The notes below the pieces were generated by a model. The model had not been told where the DNA came from. It did not search any database and saw nothing but the letters and a program-made list of their open reading frames with translations. The position numbers and the translations under genes are program-made. This document shows, one piece after another, positions 8,000 through 16,866 of a DNA stretch of 64,000 nucleotides. The stretch's first letter is position 1; each line of letters begins with the position of its first letter. Origin of the DNA: Eubacterium sp. (GTDB taxonomy: Bacteria; Bacillota; Clostridia; Lachnospirales; Lachnospiraceae); the NCBI GenBank assembly GCA_017539165.1, contig JAFYHN010000085.1:1-64000 (forward strand). The letters run 5' to 3'.

Positions 8000-10355
8000 A
8001 TACCAGCTTTCTAAGCTCGGCAAGTATTTCATTTATAGTTTCATTTGACATTCCGTTAAAAGCTCTGAGAGATCTGATTGGGCAATACTCAAGCATCGCT
8101 TTCGTCATCTCATCAACTTCACTCTCATCTTCAACACCGGCAAACTGAGTCTGTGCCTTTGCAAATGTTTTCTTGGTATATTCTCTGGTCTTATCGTATA
8201 CAAAAAGCTCACCAAGCTGAACATCCTGATCTATGATCGGTTTAAGCTGGAAGCTTCCAACCAGTTCTATCTCTTTCTCAAGAACGATATCTCTGGATGA
8301 TTTTCCAATCTCGATCACATATGCACCGTTTGCCGCATACCAGTCACCGATTTCTTCTGAATACCATGCGAAGCTTCTCTTATCAAGTTCGAAGCAGACT
8401 GTCTTGGTCTCACCAGGTTCAAGTTCTATCTTGTCAAAGCCCTTCAACTCATGCACTGGTCTGTTGGTAGCACCTGTAAGATCTGATATGTAAAGCTGAA
8501 CAACTTCTTTGCCTTTTACATCGCCAACATTCTTGATGTCGACATATACCTTAGCTCCAGAATTGATATCTATCTCTACAGCATCATCTGATGATTTACC
8601 AGATGTCTCGACTCTCAGGTTACTGTATTCAAACTGTGTATATGAAAGTCCATAACCGAATGGGAACATGACTTCCATCTTCTTTGTATCGTAATATCTG
8701 TATCCTACGAAAACTCCCTCTGCATAATTAACCTTATGTCTTGCAACAGGGAAGTTAAGAAAACTAGGATTATCTTCCAGTTTGATAGGGAATGACTCAG
8801 CAAGCTTTCCTGATGGATTAACCTTTCCATAGAGTACATTCATTACAGCTTCTCCGACACCTTCACCGCCAAGATAAGCCTCAACGATTCCTGCTGCATA
8901 ATCAGCCCATGGCATCTCTACCGGAGAACCATTATGAAGAACTACTATAACAGGTCTTCCAAGTTCAAGAAGTCTATCTATCAGTTCATTCTGACAATCC
9001 GGAAGTCTCATATGACTTCTGTCGTATCCTTCAGACTCAAATACATCTGGAAGTCCCGCAAATACAACGATCTTATCAGCTTCAGAAGCAAGTTTTACTG
9101 CCTCTTCAAACTTAGCTTCATCAGTTACATCATCGTCAAATGGGAAACCTTCTGAATAACGGATCCATCCGCCGTCCTGCACATATCTATCCATAACAGA
9201 AACTGCAGATACTATCTCATGCGAATTAATATGGCTGCTTCCACCACCCTGGAATCTCGGATTTGCTGCAAAGCCTCCGATAACTGCAATCTTTTCTTTT
9301 CCACACAGAGGAAGCACTCCCTTCTCAGTCACGTTAGCCCCAAGAAGCTCTCCGTCCTCAGTTATTTCAGTAACACCACTAACAATGATGTCATTCTTCA
9401 GAAGAACTATACACTCTTCCTCAGCTCTGACAGCTTTCTCGTGATCCTTATCTCTGTCGAATACTTCTTTCTGTCTGTTCTCAGTAAACTTCTCAACAAG
9501 CTTTAATATATTCGTTACAGCCTTATCCAGATCTTCCTCTGAAAGCTCTCCGCTCTTAACCGCTTCAACTATAAGCGAGTCATTAGCTCCACTGCTTCCC
9601 GGCATTTCCAGATCAAGTCCGGCAGCGATTCCTTTTACTCTCTGAGACACAGCTCCCCAGTCTGACATTACCAGACCATCAAAGCCCCATTCATCTCTTA
9701 GAACCTTATTCAAAAGCCAGTCATTTTCTGAAGCATAGGTTCCATTTATACGGTTATAAGAACACATCATCGTCCAAGGATGTGCCTTCTTAACTACTGT
9801 TTCAAATGCAGTCAGATATATCTCTCTGAGAGTTCTCTCATCCATAACACTGTCTGCATACATTCTCTCTGTTTCCTGTGAATTTGCCGCAAAATGTTTT
9901 ACGGAAGTTCCAACGTTTTGTGACTGGACACCGTTAACATATGAAGCAGCCATCTCTCCAGCGAGATATGGATCCTCAGAAACATACTCAAAGTTTCTTC
10001 CGCAAAGCGGGGATCTCTTGATATTGATAGCTGGTCCGAGTATGGTAGATACATCCTCAGCCTGACATTCCTTACCTAGAGTCACACCTATGTCATACAT
10101 AAGTTTTTTATCAAATGAAGCCGCTGTAGCACATGCGGTTGGAAAACATACTGCATCGATAGAGTTGTAAATCTCATTCTGATTTGCAACAAGCATATCG
10201 AGCTCCTGCTTTCTGAGCCCGTGAGGGCCATCACTTACAAATGCAGCCGGAACTCCAAGTTCTTTGAATTCCTCTGTCGTCCACATATCATGTCCGGATA
10301 CATAAGACGCCTTCTGCTCAAGTGTCATTTTAGAAACAATACTCTTTATATCCAC
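7998..10355 (-). CDS. Glycoside hydrolase family 3 beta-glucosidase
   Basis: This is a 785-residue cytoplasmic GH3 enzyme, predicted to release glucose or another sugar from the non-reducing end of beta-linked oligosaccharides. The (beta/alpha)8 domain spans about residues 1-290, with LGPAINIKRSPLCGRNFEYV, SVKHFAANSQE and the nucleophile motif VMSDWGA (Asp near 242). The second alpha/beta sandwich domain covers about 340-560, and a C-terminal FN3-like domain (LSYTQFEYSNL onward) is present. No signal peptide is seen. The start is a GTG with a GGAG-type site. Its oligosaccharide substrates would have to be imported. Confidence 0.93.
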   Translation of the reverse strand: MDIKSIVSKMTLEQKASYVSGHDMWTTEEFKELGVPAAFVSDGPHGLRKQELDMLVANQNEIYNSIDAVCFPTACATAASFDKKLMYDIGVTLGKECQAEDVSTILGPAINIKRSPLCGRNFEYVSEDPYLAGEMAASYVNGVQSQNVGTSVKHFAANSQETERMYADSVMDERTLREIYLTAFETVVKKAHPWTMMCSYNRINGTYASENDWLLNKVLRDEWGFDGLVMSDWGAVSQRVKGIAAGLDLEMPGSSGANDSLIVEAVKSGELSEEDLDKAVTNILKLVEKFTENRQKEVFDRDKDHEKAVRAEEECIVLLKNDIIVSGVTEITEDGELLGANVTEKGVLPLCGKEKIAVIGGFAANPRFQGGGSSHINSHEIVSAVSVMDRYVQDGGWIRYSEGFPFDDDVTDEAKFEEAVKLASEADKIVVFAGLPDVFESEGYDRSHMRLPDCQNELIDRLLELGRPVIVVLHNGSPVEMPWADYAAGIVEAYLGGEGVGEAVMNVLYGKVNPSGKLAESFPIKLEDNPSFLNFPVARHKVNYAEGVFVGYRYYDTKKMEVMFPFGYGLSYTQFEYSNLRVETSGKSSDDAVEIDINSGAKVYVDIKNVGDVKGKEVVQLYISDLTGATNRPVHELKGFDKIELEPGETKTVCFELDKRSFAWYSEEIGDWYAANGAYVIEIGKSSRDIVLEKEIELVGSFQLKPIIDQDVQLGELFVYDKTREYTKKTFAKAQTQFAGVEDESEVDEMTKAMLEYCPIRSLRAFNGMSNETINEILAELRKLV

Positions 10356-10417
10356 TCTTCCTTCTCCCTTCCTGGCTTACGCCCAAGTACCCCCAACTTT
10401 ATCTTCTACTTTTACTT

Positions 10418-11617
10418 TCACGAATCTGCCGATGCTGCTTCTTTCAACGCATCCGTCTTAGAATACAGTATCTTCAGAATGATTGGTGTTAATATGGAAC
10501 TTACAATAATAAGCAGGATTACCGAAGTAAAATACTTGCTCTCCAACATTCCAACTTCAAGTCCCTTCTTAGCAACGATCAGTGCAACTTCTCCTCTGGT
10601 CATCATTCCAACTCCGATCTTCAGAGTTTCAAGACCTCGGAATCCAGTTATCCTTGCAGCAAATGCACAACCAATGATCTTCGAAAGAAGTCCTACGATT
10701 ACAAATCCAACTGAGAAAAGAAGGATTGTCATATCAAGACTCTTAAGGTCTGTCTGAAGACCGATTCCTACGAAGAATACCGGTCCGAATAACATGTAAG
10801 AATTTATATCCATCTTACTGTCTATATATTCAGAATCATCAAGTGAACTGAGAACTATTCCGGCAACATATGCTCCCGTAATATCGGCAATACCGAAGAA
10901 TCTTTCAGCTATATATGAAAGGGCAAGCGCCATTCCAAGTCCGATGATAGGAATTCTCTGTGTATGCGGATGTCTCCTGTCAAGCCAGTTCATAACCTTG
11001 AAAACAATAAAACCAACTATACCTGAAAGAATAAAGAATGCTATAGTCCTTATGACAACATCACTTATCTTATTGCTTGGATCACGGAAACTGACAACCA
11101 TTGTAAGAACCATAATACCGATAACATCATCGATTATCGCAGCACTAAGAATAGTTGTACCTGTTTCTTCAGATATCTTTCCGAGCTCTTTAAGCGCCTG
11201 AACAGTTATGCTTACTGATGTTGCAGTAAGAATTGTTCCGATAAATACCGCATGGAAGAAGCCATCACTTCCAACCTTTTCAAAACCATAAAAAAACATA
11301 TAGAGCAATGTTCCACAAACCAATGGAACAAATACTCCGGCACATGCTATGACCGTAGCCTTTACACCAGTCTTCTTAAGCTTGGCAAGATTAGTCTCAA
11401 GTCCTGCACTGAACATAAGAAGAACAACACCAATCTCAGCCATCGCACTTATAAAATCCGATGTATGAACCAGGTTGAACAAACTCGGTCCGAGAATAAG
11501 TCCGGCAACAATCTCTCCTACAACCTGTGGAGCCTTACACTTTCTCGCCCAGAGCCCAAAAAACTTGGCTGTCAGAATTATAAAAGCTATATCCTTTAAA
11601 ATCAGCAATTTATCCAT
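10418..11617 (-). CDS. Cation:proton antiporter (CPA2 family)
   Basis: This is a polytopic membrane protein of about 399 residues with 11 to 13 hydrophobic helices, of the Na+/H+ or K+/H+ antiporter type. It carries LGPSLFNLVHTSDF near the N-terminus, the ILTATSVSITVQALKELG helix and the buried acidic pair AAIIDDVIGIM, which is the ion-binding DD motif of electrogenic members. There is no RCK/TrkA domain at the C-terminus. I prefer the ATG at 11617 because GAGGTGAT precedes it by 7 nt; a start at 11644 is also open. Confidence 0.88.
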   Translation of the reverse strand: MDKLLILKDIAFIILTAKFFGLWARKCKAPQVVGEIVAGLILGPSLFNLVHTSDFISAMAEIGVVLLMFSAGLETNLAKLKKTGVKATVIACAGVFVPLVCGTLLYMFFYGFEKVGSDGFFHAVFIGTILTATSVSITVQALKELGKISEETGTTILSAAIIDDVIGIMVLTMVVSFRDPSNKISDVVIRTIAFFILSGIVGFIVFKVMNWLDRRHPHTQRIPIIGLGMALALSYIAERFFGIADITGAYVAGIVLSSLDDSEYIDSKMDINSYMLFGPVFFVGIGLQTDLKSLDMTILLFSVGFVIVGLLSKIIGCAFAARITGFRGLETLKIGVGMMTRGEVALIVAKKGLEVGMLESKYFTSVILLIIVSSILTPIILKILYSKTDALKEAASADS

Positions 11618-11726
11618 AACGCATATCACCTCTGATATTTTCATTTTCCGACGTCATATTATAGAGAACTAATACGCCGGTGTCAATCACTCAGATGATA
11701 CTCACGTGCAAGGAACAATCTTGCGC

Positions 11727-12599
11727 TCAGAGTGAAAAAATAGATTTCAGCTTTTCATACATTATGGTTTCAGTATTTTCACCTGTATTACAGAGCACAT
11801 AAGATGCTCCTGCTTTGCCTGCATTTACCTGAAGAAGCTTTATATATTCCTTCAGCGCATCATCATATTCACCTATGGTCCTTCTGTTCAGCGTAAGTCT
11901 GATATCTCTGTTCTCATCTTCAGAATCAACGAATCGATAAGCCCCGCTCAGCTTTATGTTCATTTCCTCTTCAGATAAAATATGAATGAGCATAACCTCA
12001 GTTCCATAATACCGAAAATATCTAAGTACATCAACCTCAGAAGAAGCAAAATCTTCATCCATAAAGTCGGATATGATAAATGTCATCCCTCCTCTTGATC
12101 TTACAGCCTTCTTCAGTGCATCACTAATATCTATCCTATCGGAAGGCTGACGTCCCTGAAGCCATTTGTCCAGGATTACTATTCCATTCTTTCCCGACTG
12201 AACTTTAAGAGGCGCAGATATATCAGCAAGATCAGTAACATACACGGAATCCCTTCCGTTCATAGCTATATAACTTATAATCTCTGTAAGCTCGGCCATA
12301 AGAGTACTCTTCAGCTTTTCTCCAAATTCCATGGAACGGCTTGTATCAAGGAGGATGTTTACTCTTCCTTCCCGCTCCTCCATGAATTCCTTGATGTATA
12401 GCTTATCCAGACGCGCATATGCATTCCAGTCAACATATCGCATATCATCACCCGGAATATACTCTCGGTATCCGGAGAATTCCGCAGATCGTCCCTTTGC
12501 CGACGACCTTCTGGTACCCTCACCCTGTGACAGACTTCTTCTAATATTCAGATGTAAACGCCTGTATCTTTCCAGGCCTCGAATATCCAATGTCTGCAT
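11727..12599 (-). CDS. DUF58 domain protein (MoxR partner)
   Basis: This is a 290-residue protein with a von Willebrand A-like DUF58 domain. The SAEFSGYREYIPGDDMRYVDW block and the downstream LLDTSRSM metal-ion-dependent adhesion motif (about residues 87-94) are typical. No membrane segment is visible. DUF58 and MoxR proteins almost always occur together and are thought to act as a chaperone pair in assembling cell-envelope or metal complexes. It is the last gene of the six-gene module that begins at 18756, and it starts 9 bp after moxR. Confidence 0.88.
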   Translation of the reverse strand: MQTLDIRGLERYRRLHLNIRRSLSQGEGTRRSSAKGRSAEFSGYREYIPGDDMRYVDWNAYARLDKLYIKEFMEEREGRVNILLDTSRSMEFGEKLKSTLMAELTEIISYIAMNGRDSVYVTDLADISAPLKVQSGKNGIVILDKWLQGRQPSDRIDISDALKKAVRSRGGMTFIISDFMDEDFASSEVDVLRYFRYYGTEVMLIHILSEEEMNIKLSGAYRFVDSEDENRDIRLTLNRRTIGEYDDALKEYIKLLQVNAGKAGASYVLCNTGENTETIMYEKLKSIFSL

Positions 12600-12608
12600 A
12601 ACCGCTCC

Positions 12609-13538
12609 TTACATGAGAGTTCTAATTACTGCATCTTCATCTATTCCATCTGCAACAGCATCAAAGCTGAGAATTATCCTGTGTCTCATAACAGGAAGTA
12701 TCACGCTGTCTATATCTTCAAATGAAACATTAAGTCTTCCGTTCATGAATGCTCTAGCCTTAGCACACCTTACTATGTGCTGCGCCGCACGAGGGCTGGC
12801 ACCCTCACGGATATACTTATTCTCTTCATGTGTCTTCATCACTATATCAAGAGCCCTGTCCATAACAGCTTCTGCTATCGGAATCTGCTGTATCATGTTT
12901 CTTATTGATATAAGCTGTTGCGCATTTACAACAGGTTTCGCAGGTTCTACACCATATCCCTCTGTAAGCGTCACTATGGATCTCAGCTCTTCTTTTTTCG
13001 GAAATTCAACGAGAAGCTTCATCGCAAATCTGTCGAGCTGAGCTTCTGGAAGCGGATACGTTCCTTCCTGCTCGATCGGGTTCTGTGTTGCTATAACAAA
13101 GAATGGATCCGGAAGAGCATATGTCAGATCTCCCACCGTAACAGTATGCTCCTGCATCGCCTCAAGAAGTGCAGACTGTGTCTTTGGAGTCGCACGGTTT
13201 ATCTCGTCAGCCAGGATGACATTTGCAAAGATAGGACCTGCTTCAAACTTGAAACTGCTTCCCCTCTCATCTCTGACCATAATATTGGTTCCTGTTATAT
13301 CCGCCGGCATAAGATCCGGTGTAAACTGTATTCTCTTAAATGCCATACTGAACACCCGGCTGATCGTCTGTACCAGTCGTGTTTTTCCAAGTCCCGGCAT
13401 ACCTTCGAGAAGAACGTTGCCGCCTGTAAGAAGTACCAGAAGAAGATTATCTACGGTTTCATTCTGACCTATTATCTCCTTATGGATTTCTGTCTTTATG
13501 CTATTGATCAATACTCTGCCTTCATCATATTCGCTCAT
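12609..13538 (-). CDS. MoxR family AAA+ ATPase
   Basis: This is a 309-residue ATPase with Walker A GMPGLGKTR (about residues 46-54), Walker B VILADEINRATPKTQSALLE, a sensor block FVIATQNPIEQEGTYPLPEAQLDRF and the C-terminal lid domain GASPRAAQHI. MoxR ATPases remodel protein complexes together with DUF58/VWA partners. The gene sits between the Asn/Gln-rich membrane protein and DUF58 genes, all on one strand with short gaps. The target of the chaperone is likely one of the upstream module proteins, but this is inference. Confidence 0.93.
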   Translation of the reverse strand: MSEYDEGRVLINSIKTEIHKEIIGQNETVDNLLLVLLTGGNVLLEGMPGLGKTRLVQTISRVFSMAFKRIQFTPDLMPADITGTNIMVRDERGSSFKFEAGPIFANVILADEINRATPKTQSALLEAMQEHTVTVGDLTYALPDPFFVIATQNPIEQEGTYPLPEAQLDRFAMKLLVEFPKKEELRSIVTLTEGYGVEPAKPVVNAQQLISIRNMIQQIPIAEAVMDRALDIVMKTHEENKYIREGASPRAAQHIVRCAKARAFMNGRLNVSFEDIDSVILPVMRHRIILSFDAVADGIDEDAVIRTLM

Positions 13539-13568
13539 AATCTTATTCTCCTCTTTGCGGATAATTCT

Positions 13569-15008
13569 TTACTTGGATAAATCTGAAAAATAATTCTTTA
13601 CTACGTCAGACATATTTCCCGGATACTTTCCCTTACTTATGCCTTCATTTGCTGTCTTACTGTATTCATTTATGACTGTATCATATGGAACTTTTTCGCC
13701 TTCCCACGCAAGTCCATTCTGTTCCCTGCTGTACTGGGATGTAGAGTTATCTCCATACTTTCCTGTCACATTTTTATTAACACTTACATAGTCATGGTTA
13801 TGAGAAACATCCGTTTCACCAGAGCTATTCCCCTGACCGGAACCAGTTCCCTGACCACTTCCGTTTTGGCTATTTTGTTGACCTTGCTGGCCATTCTGAT
13901 TTTGACCATTTCCATTCTGGCCGTTCTGATTCTGGTTGTTTCCGTTCTGACTATTCTGGTTTTGGTTATTTCCATTCTGGCTGTTCTGATTCTGGTTATC
14001 TCCGTTTTGGCCATTCTGGTTTTGGTTATTTCCATTCTGGCCGTTCTGGTTGTTTCCATTCTGGCCATTTTGATTCTGGTTATCTCCGTTCTGGTTCTGG
14101 CCATTCTGGCTCTGGTTGTTACCGTTCTGACCATTCTGATTCTGGTTATTTTGATTCTGACCGTTCTGATTTTGATCATTATTCTTGGCCATTTTCTCTT
14201 GTTCAGTTTTTTTCTGATTATCAGCCATCTCTTTTGCGGATTTTATCTGTTTACTTGCAGATTCAGATTTGCCATTTGCCAGATTTCCAAGCCTATCAGA
14301 AGTATCCCCAAGCTTATAGTTATACTTCTCTTTTGCTTTAGCCAGTTCTTTTCCAGTCTTACTATTCTTCAGCTCCCGACGGGATGCCTCCAGGGATTCC
14401 ATCATCTTATTCAGTTCCTTCAGCTCTTCCGGAGAAAGACTTCCCTTGTCGATCTTCGCAAGCTCATCCAACATCTCTTTCACTTCTTTTTCTGCCTGCT
14501 TTGCTGCCACTTTGGTCTTGTGTCGCTCCTCTGCTCTCTGCTTTGAAGGAGTAGGAATAAGATATGCTACAACACACAGAAGTAGCATAGAAATAAAAAC
14601 AAGGAATTTCTTAAGTGGAAATGTCATAGGAACTTTTATCTCTGTAGTTTTAGACCTAAGGCTCATCTCTGCATCCTGCCTCTGAAGCTGGCATACCCTG
14701 TCAGCAAAATCCTGATTTTCATAGGCAGTGATTATCTTCTCATCAAGCCCGAAACCATCGATAAAAAGTGCTGCATCCCTATCATTCTTTCGATGCCTGA
14801 TTCCCATGATCATTCCAACAGGAATCGCTATCACTAAAGGAATCACCGCAATATACTCTGCTGCATAAAACGGAATAATAAGGCTTATAAGCATAACAAG
14901 AAGCGCCGCTATGCTGCCCCACATAAGACAGCTGATAACGTCACTTCTCATTACATTTTTATTCATTTTTATTCTCACACGATTTATAAAGCTAAGTATG
15001 AAATCCAT
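13569..15008 (-). CDS. Membrane protein with long Asn/Gln/Gly repeat region
   Basis: This is a 479-residue protein of unknown function. Two hydrophobic segments lie at about residues 30-68, and a third at about 130-152 (LVFISMLLLCVVAYLI). Between them is a soluble stretch with RHRKNDRDAALFIDGFGLDEKI, which resembles the start of DUF4175-type proteins found beside MoxR/DUF58. A charged coiled coil follows (160-270). After that comes a low-complexity region of about 115 residues, built on a 10-residue period of the type GQNGNNQNQN, and a unique C-terminus with no membrane segment. It lies between the ABC permease and moxR genes. The repeat may act as a flexible linker or an aggregation-prone segment. 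Confidence 0.7.
   Translation of the reverse strand: MDFILSFINRVRIKMNKNVMRSDVISCLMWGSIAALLVMLISLIIPFYAAEYIAVIPLVIAIPVGMIMGIRHRKNDRDAALFIDGFGLDEKIITAYENQDFADRVCQLQRQDAEMSLRSKTTEIKVPMTFPLKKFLVFISMLLLCVVAYLIPTPSKQRAEERHKTKVAAKQAEKEVKEMLDELAKIDKGSLSPEELKELNKMMESLEASRRELKNSKTGKELAKAKEKYNYKLGDTSDRLGNLANGKSESASKQIKSAKEMADNQKKTEQEKMAKNNDQNQNGQNQNNQNQNGQNGNNQSQNGQNQNGDNQNQNGQNGNNQNGQNGNNQNQNGQNGDNQNQNSQNGNNQNQNSQNGNNQNQNGQNGNGQNQNGQQGQQNSQNGSGQGTGSGQGNSSGETDVSHNHDYVSVNKNVTGKYGDNSTSQYSREQNGLAWEGEKVPYDTVINEYSKTANEGISKGKYPGNMSDVVKNYFSDLSK
13830..14180 (-). repeat. Tandem coding repeats (about 30 bp period) encoding Asn/Gln/Gly
   Basis: Within the preceding gene, roughly eleven degenerate units encode variations of GQNGNNQNQN (about residues 278-393). 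Short Q/N/G codon tracts like these are prone to slippage, so copy number may vary between strains. Confidence 0.85.
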
Positions 15009-15039
15009 GTAATACCCCTTTATAAATGTCTAAGACCAA

Positions 15040-15906
15040 CTACTTTTTACTTGGCCTTATGTTCTTTGACGCTAAAAATACAAATATCACACCAATACCT
15101 ATCTGAACCGCATTTGAAAGTATCATCCAGACATAAACGTTATTAAGTATCGACAAAGGTCCACTTGAATTACCAAAATAATCTATCTTTTCGAGATTTG
15201 TCATCTTGTCAATAAAAAATATCACGTATGTATAGATCGGATCGACCAAAAGTGAGATTGGTGCAAGGTAATAGTTTGTTCTGCCGCTTCTCGCCAGACT
15301 CTCTACAAGCCACAGGATAAACGGTGCTCCATAAACTCCAAAATAGATAACATAGGATAGTATTATCGCTGTGATACTTTTTCTGCATACCGAGGAACAA
15401 AAAGTACCGATAGCACCTGTCATAAATGCAAATATAAATGCCAGCAGAATATACTCAAAAAGAGCAATCCATGAAAGTCCTCCCATGATAAATGAAACTG
15501 ACATAAGTGGTATACTTGCGAAAACAAATGTCATTACTCTCACTATTGCAGAGCCTATCTTACCCATTATGATCTGTGGTTCAGTTATGGTTGTGGTAAG
15601 CAGCACATCCATTGTTTTTCTTTCTCTTTCACCCGATATTGATGATGCCGTTATGACAGGAACAATAAGTCCTATTATACTAAGCTGCACTGAACCTACT
15701 ATCGGGAAGAAATAAACAAATCCTTCGTATATATCAGTATTATTAACCGAAGCCCTTCCAAATGTTAAACTAAAAGTGGAATACGTAAGGAAAAATACTA
15801 TGGAAAGGGCAACTATATATGCAAAAAGTCCCCATGAAAACTTCATGCTTCTGGATATGACCTTCAGATCTTTTTTAATTATTGGACTGTTGAACGGCAT
15901 GGTCAT
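15040..15906 (-). CDS. ABC transporter permease
   Basis: This is a 288-residue membrane protein with about six hydrophobic segments, of the ABC-2 type. The extended first loop is followed by SSISGERERKTMDVLLTTTI, the coupling-helix block typical of ABC-2 permeases next to MoxR/DUF58 genes. Its start overlaps the end of the ATPase gene by 32 bases, with GGAGG 7 nt before the ATG. It should form an exporter or a membrane-remodelling complex with the upstream ATPase and the large membrane-anchored protein. Confidence 0.85.
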   Translation of the reverse strand: MTMPFNSPIIKKDLKVISRSMKFSWGLFAYIVALSIVFFLTYSTFSLTFGRASVNNTDIYEGFVYFFPIVGSVQLSIIGLIVPVITASSISGERERKTMDVLLTTTITEPQIIMGKIGSAIVRVMTFVFASIPLMSVSFIMGGLSWIALFEYILLAFIFAFMTGAIGTFCSSVCRKSITAIILSYVIYFGVYGAPFILWLVESLARSGRTNYYLAPISLLVDPIYTYVIFFIDKMTNLEKIDYFGNSSGPLSILNNVYVWMILSNAVQIGIGVIFVFLASKNIRPSKK

Positions 15907-16855
15907 ATACGTTCCTCCTTTCCGAATCTGAATTCTCTGTAATCTTCATAAAGATATTCTCAAGTGAATGTTCTTCTCTTCTGAATCCTCCGATAACTAT
16001 ACCCTTTGCCAGAATGTCAAATATTATCCTGTTAGCCATTCTGTCATCTGTTGCACCACTGATAGTTACCTGATTTTCCTTAACTGATTCAACGCGAATT
16101 CCTGGATATTCACTTAGCATCTGAACGATCTGTTCAGGTGGAGTCCTAAGTTCTATAACCAGACGGCTTGTATCCATTCCAGTCTTCATTATATCACTCA
16201 TAAGTCCGGCGGTAACAAGCCTTCCATGATTCATTATACCTATACTATTACACATTTCCGATATATCAGCCAGAATATGTGAACTGATCACGATAGTCTT
16301 GCCCATGGACTGAAGATTCATAAGAAGTTCTTTCATCTCCACTCTGGCAACAGGATCAAGACCCGATGAAGGTTCATCCATGATCAAAAGCTCAGGATTG
16401 TGAAGAAGCGCCCTGGCAACACAAAGTCGCTGCTTCATACCACGAGAAAGTGTATCTACATAAAAATCCTTCTTATCACTCAGATTAACAAGTTCAAGAA
16501 GATCATCTGTCGTACTCTTAATATCCCTATAGGTCATACCATTCAATGATCCATAGAACTCCATATATTCAGTAACTTTAAGATTATCATAAACTCCGAA
16601 GAAATCTGGAACATAGCCGATAACCTTTTTAAGATTCCTCATCTCCGAAGCAGATGATCCTCTTGTTATTCCATTAACACTGACTGTTCCCGAAGTAGCC
16701 TGAAGCAGTCCGCATATTATTCTAATTGTTGTTGTTTTCCCTGCACCGTTCGGTCCGACGAAACCAAAAAGGTCTCCCTTGGGAACCCTGAGTGTCAGCC
16801 CCTGCACAGCGGGGAAACGTCCATAATTTTTATACAAATCCGATATATATAGCAT
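15875..16855 (-). CDS. ABC transporter ATP-binding protein
   Basis: This is a 326-residue ATPase with Walker A GPNGAGKTT (about residues 35-43), signature LSRGMKQRL, Walker B LLIMDEPSSGLDP and the switch His in VISSHIL. A C-terminal extension of about 90 residues follows, as in ABC-2 exporters. I start it at 16855, where GGGGG precedes the ATG by 7 nt. A start at 16891 would overlap the upstream gene and lacks a ribosome binding site. It pairs with the permease that overlaps its 3' end. Confidence 0.92.
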   Translation of the reverse strand: MLYISDLYKNYGRFPAVQGLTLRVPKGDLFGFVGPNGAGKTTTIRIICGLLQATSGTVSVNGITRGSSASEMRNLKKVIGYVPDFFGVYDNLKVTEYMEFYGSLNGMTYRDIKSTTDDLLELVNLSDKKDFYVDTLSRGMKQRLCVARALLHNPELLIMDEPSSGLDPVARVEMKELLMNLQSMGKTIVISSHILADISEMCNSIGIMNHGRLVTAGLMSDIMKTGMDTSRLVIELRTPPEQIVQMLSEYPGIRVESVKENQVTISGATDDRMANRIIFDILAKGIVIGGFRREEHSLENIFMKITENSDSERRNVYDHAVQQSNN

Positions 16856-16866
16856 TGAATATCCCC

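Noticed and set aside
13794..14546. Long plus-strand reading frame of hydrophobic Leu/Ile/Val residues
   Set aside because: It is the antisense shadow of the Asn/Gln repeat gene; the hydrophobic pattern comes from complementary codons of the repeat.
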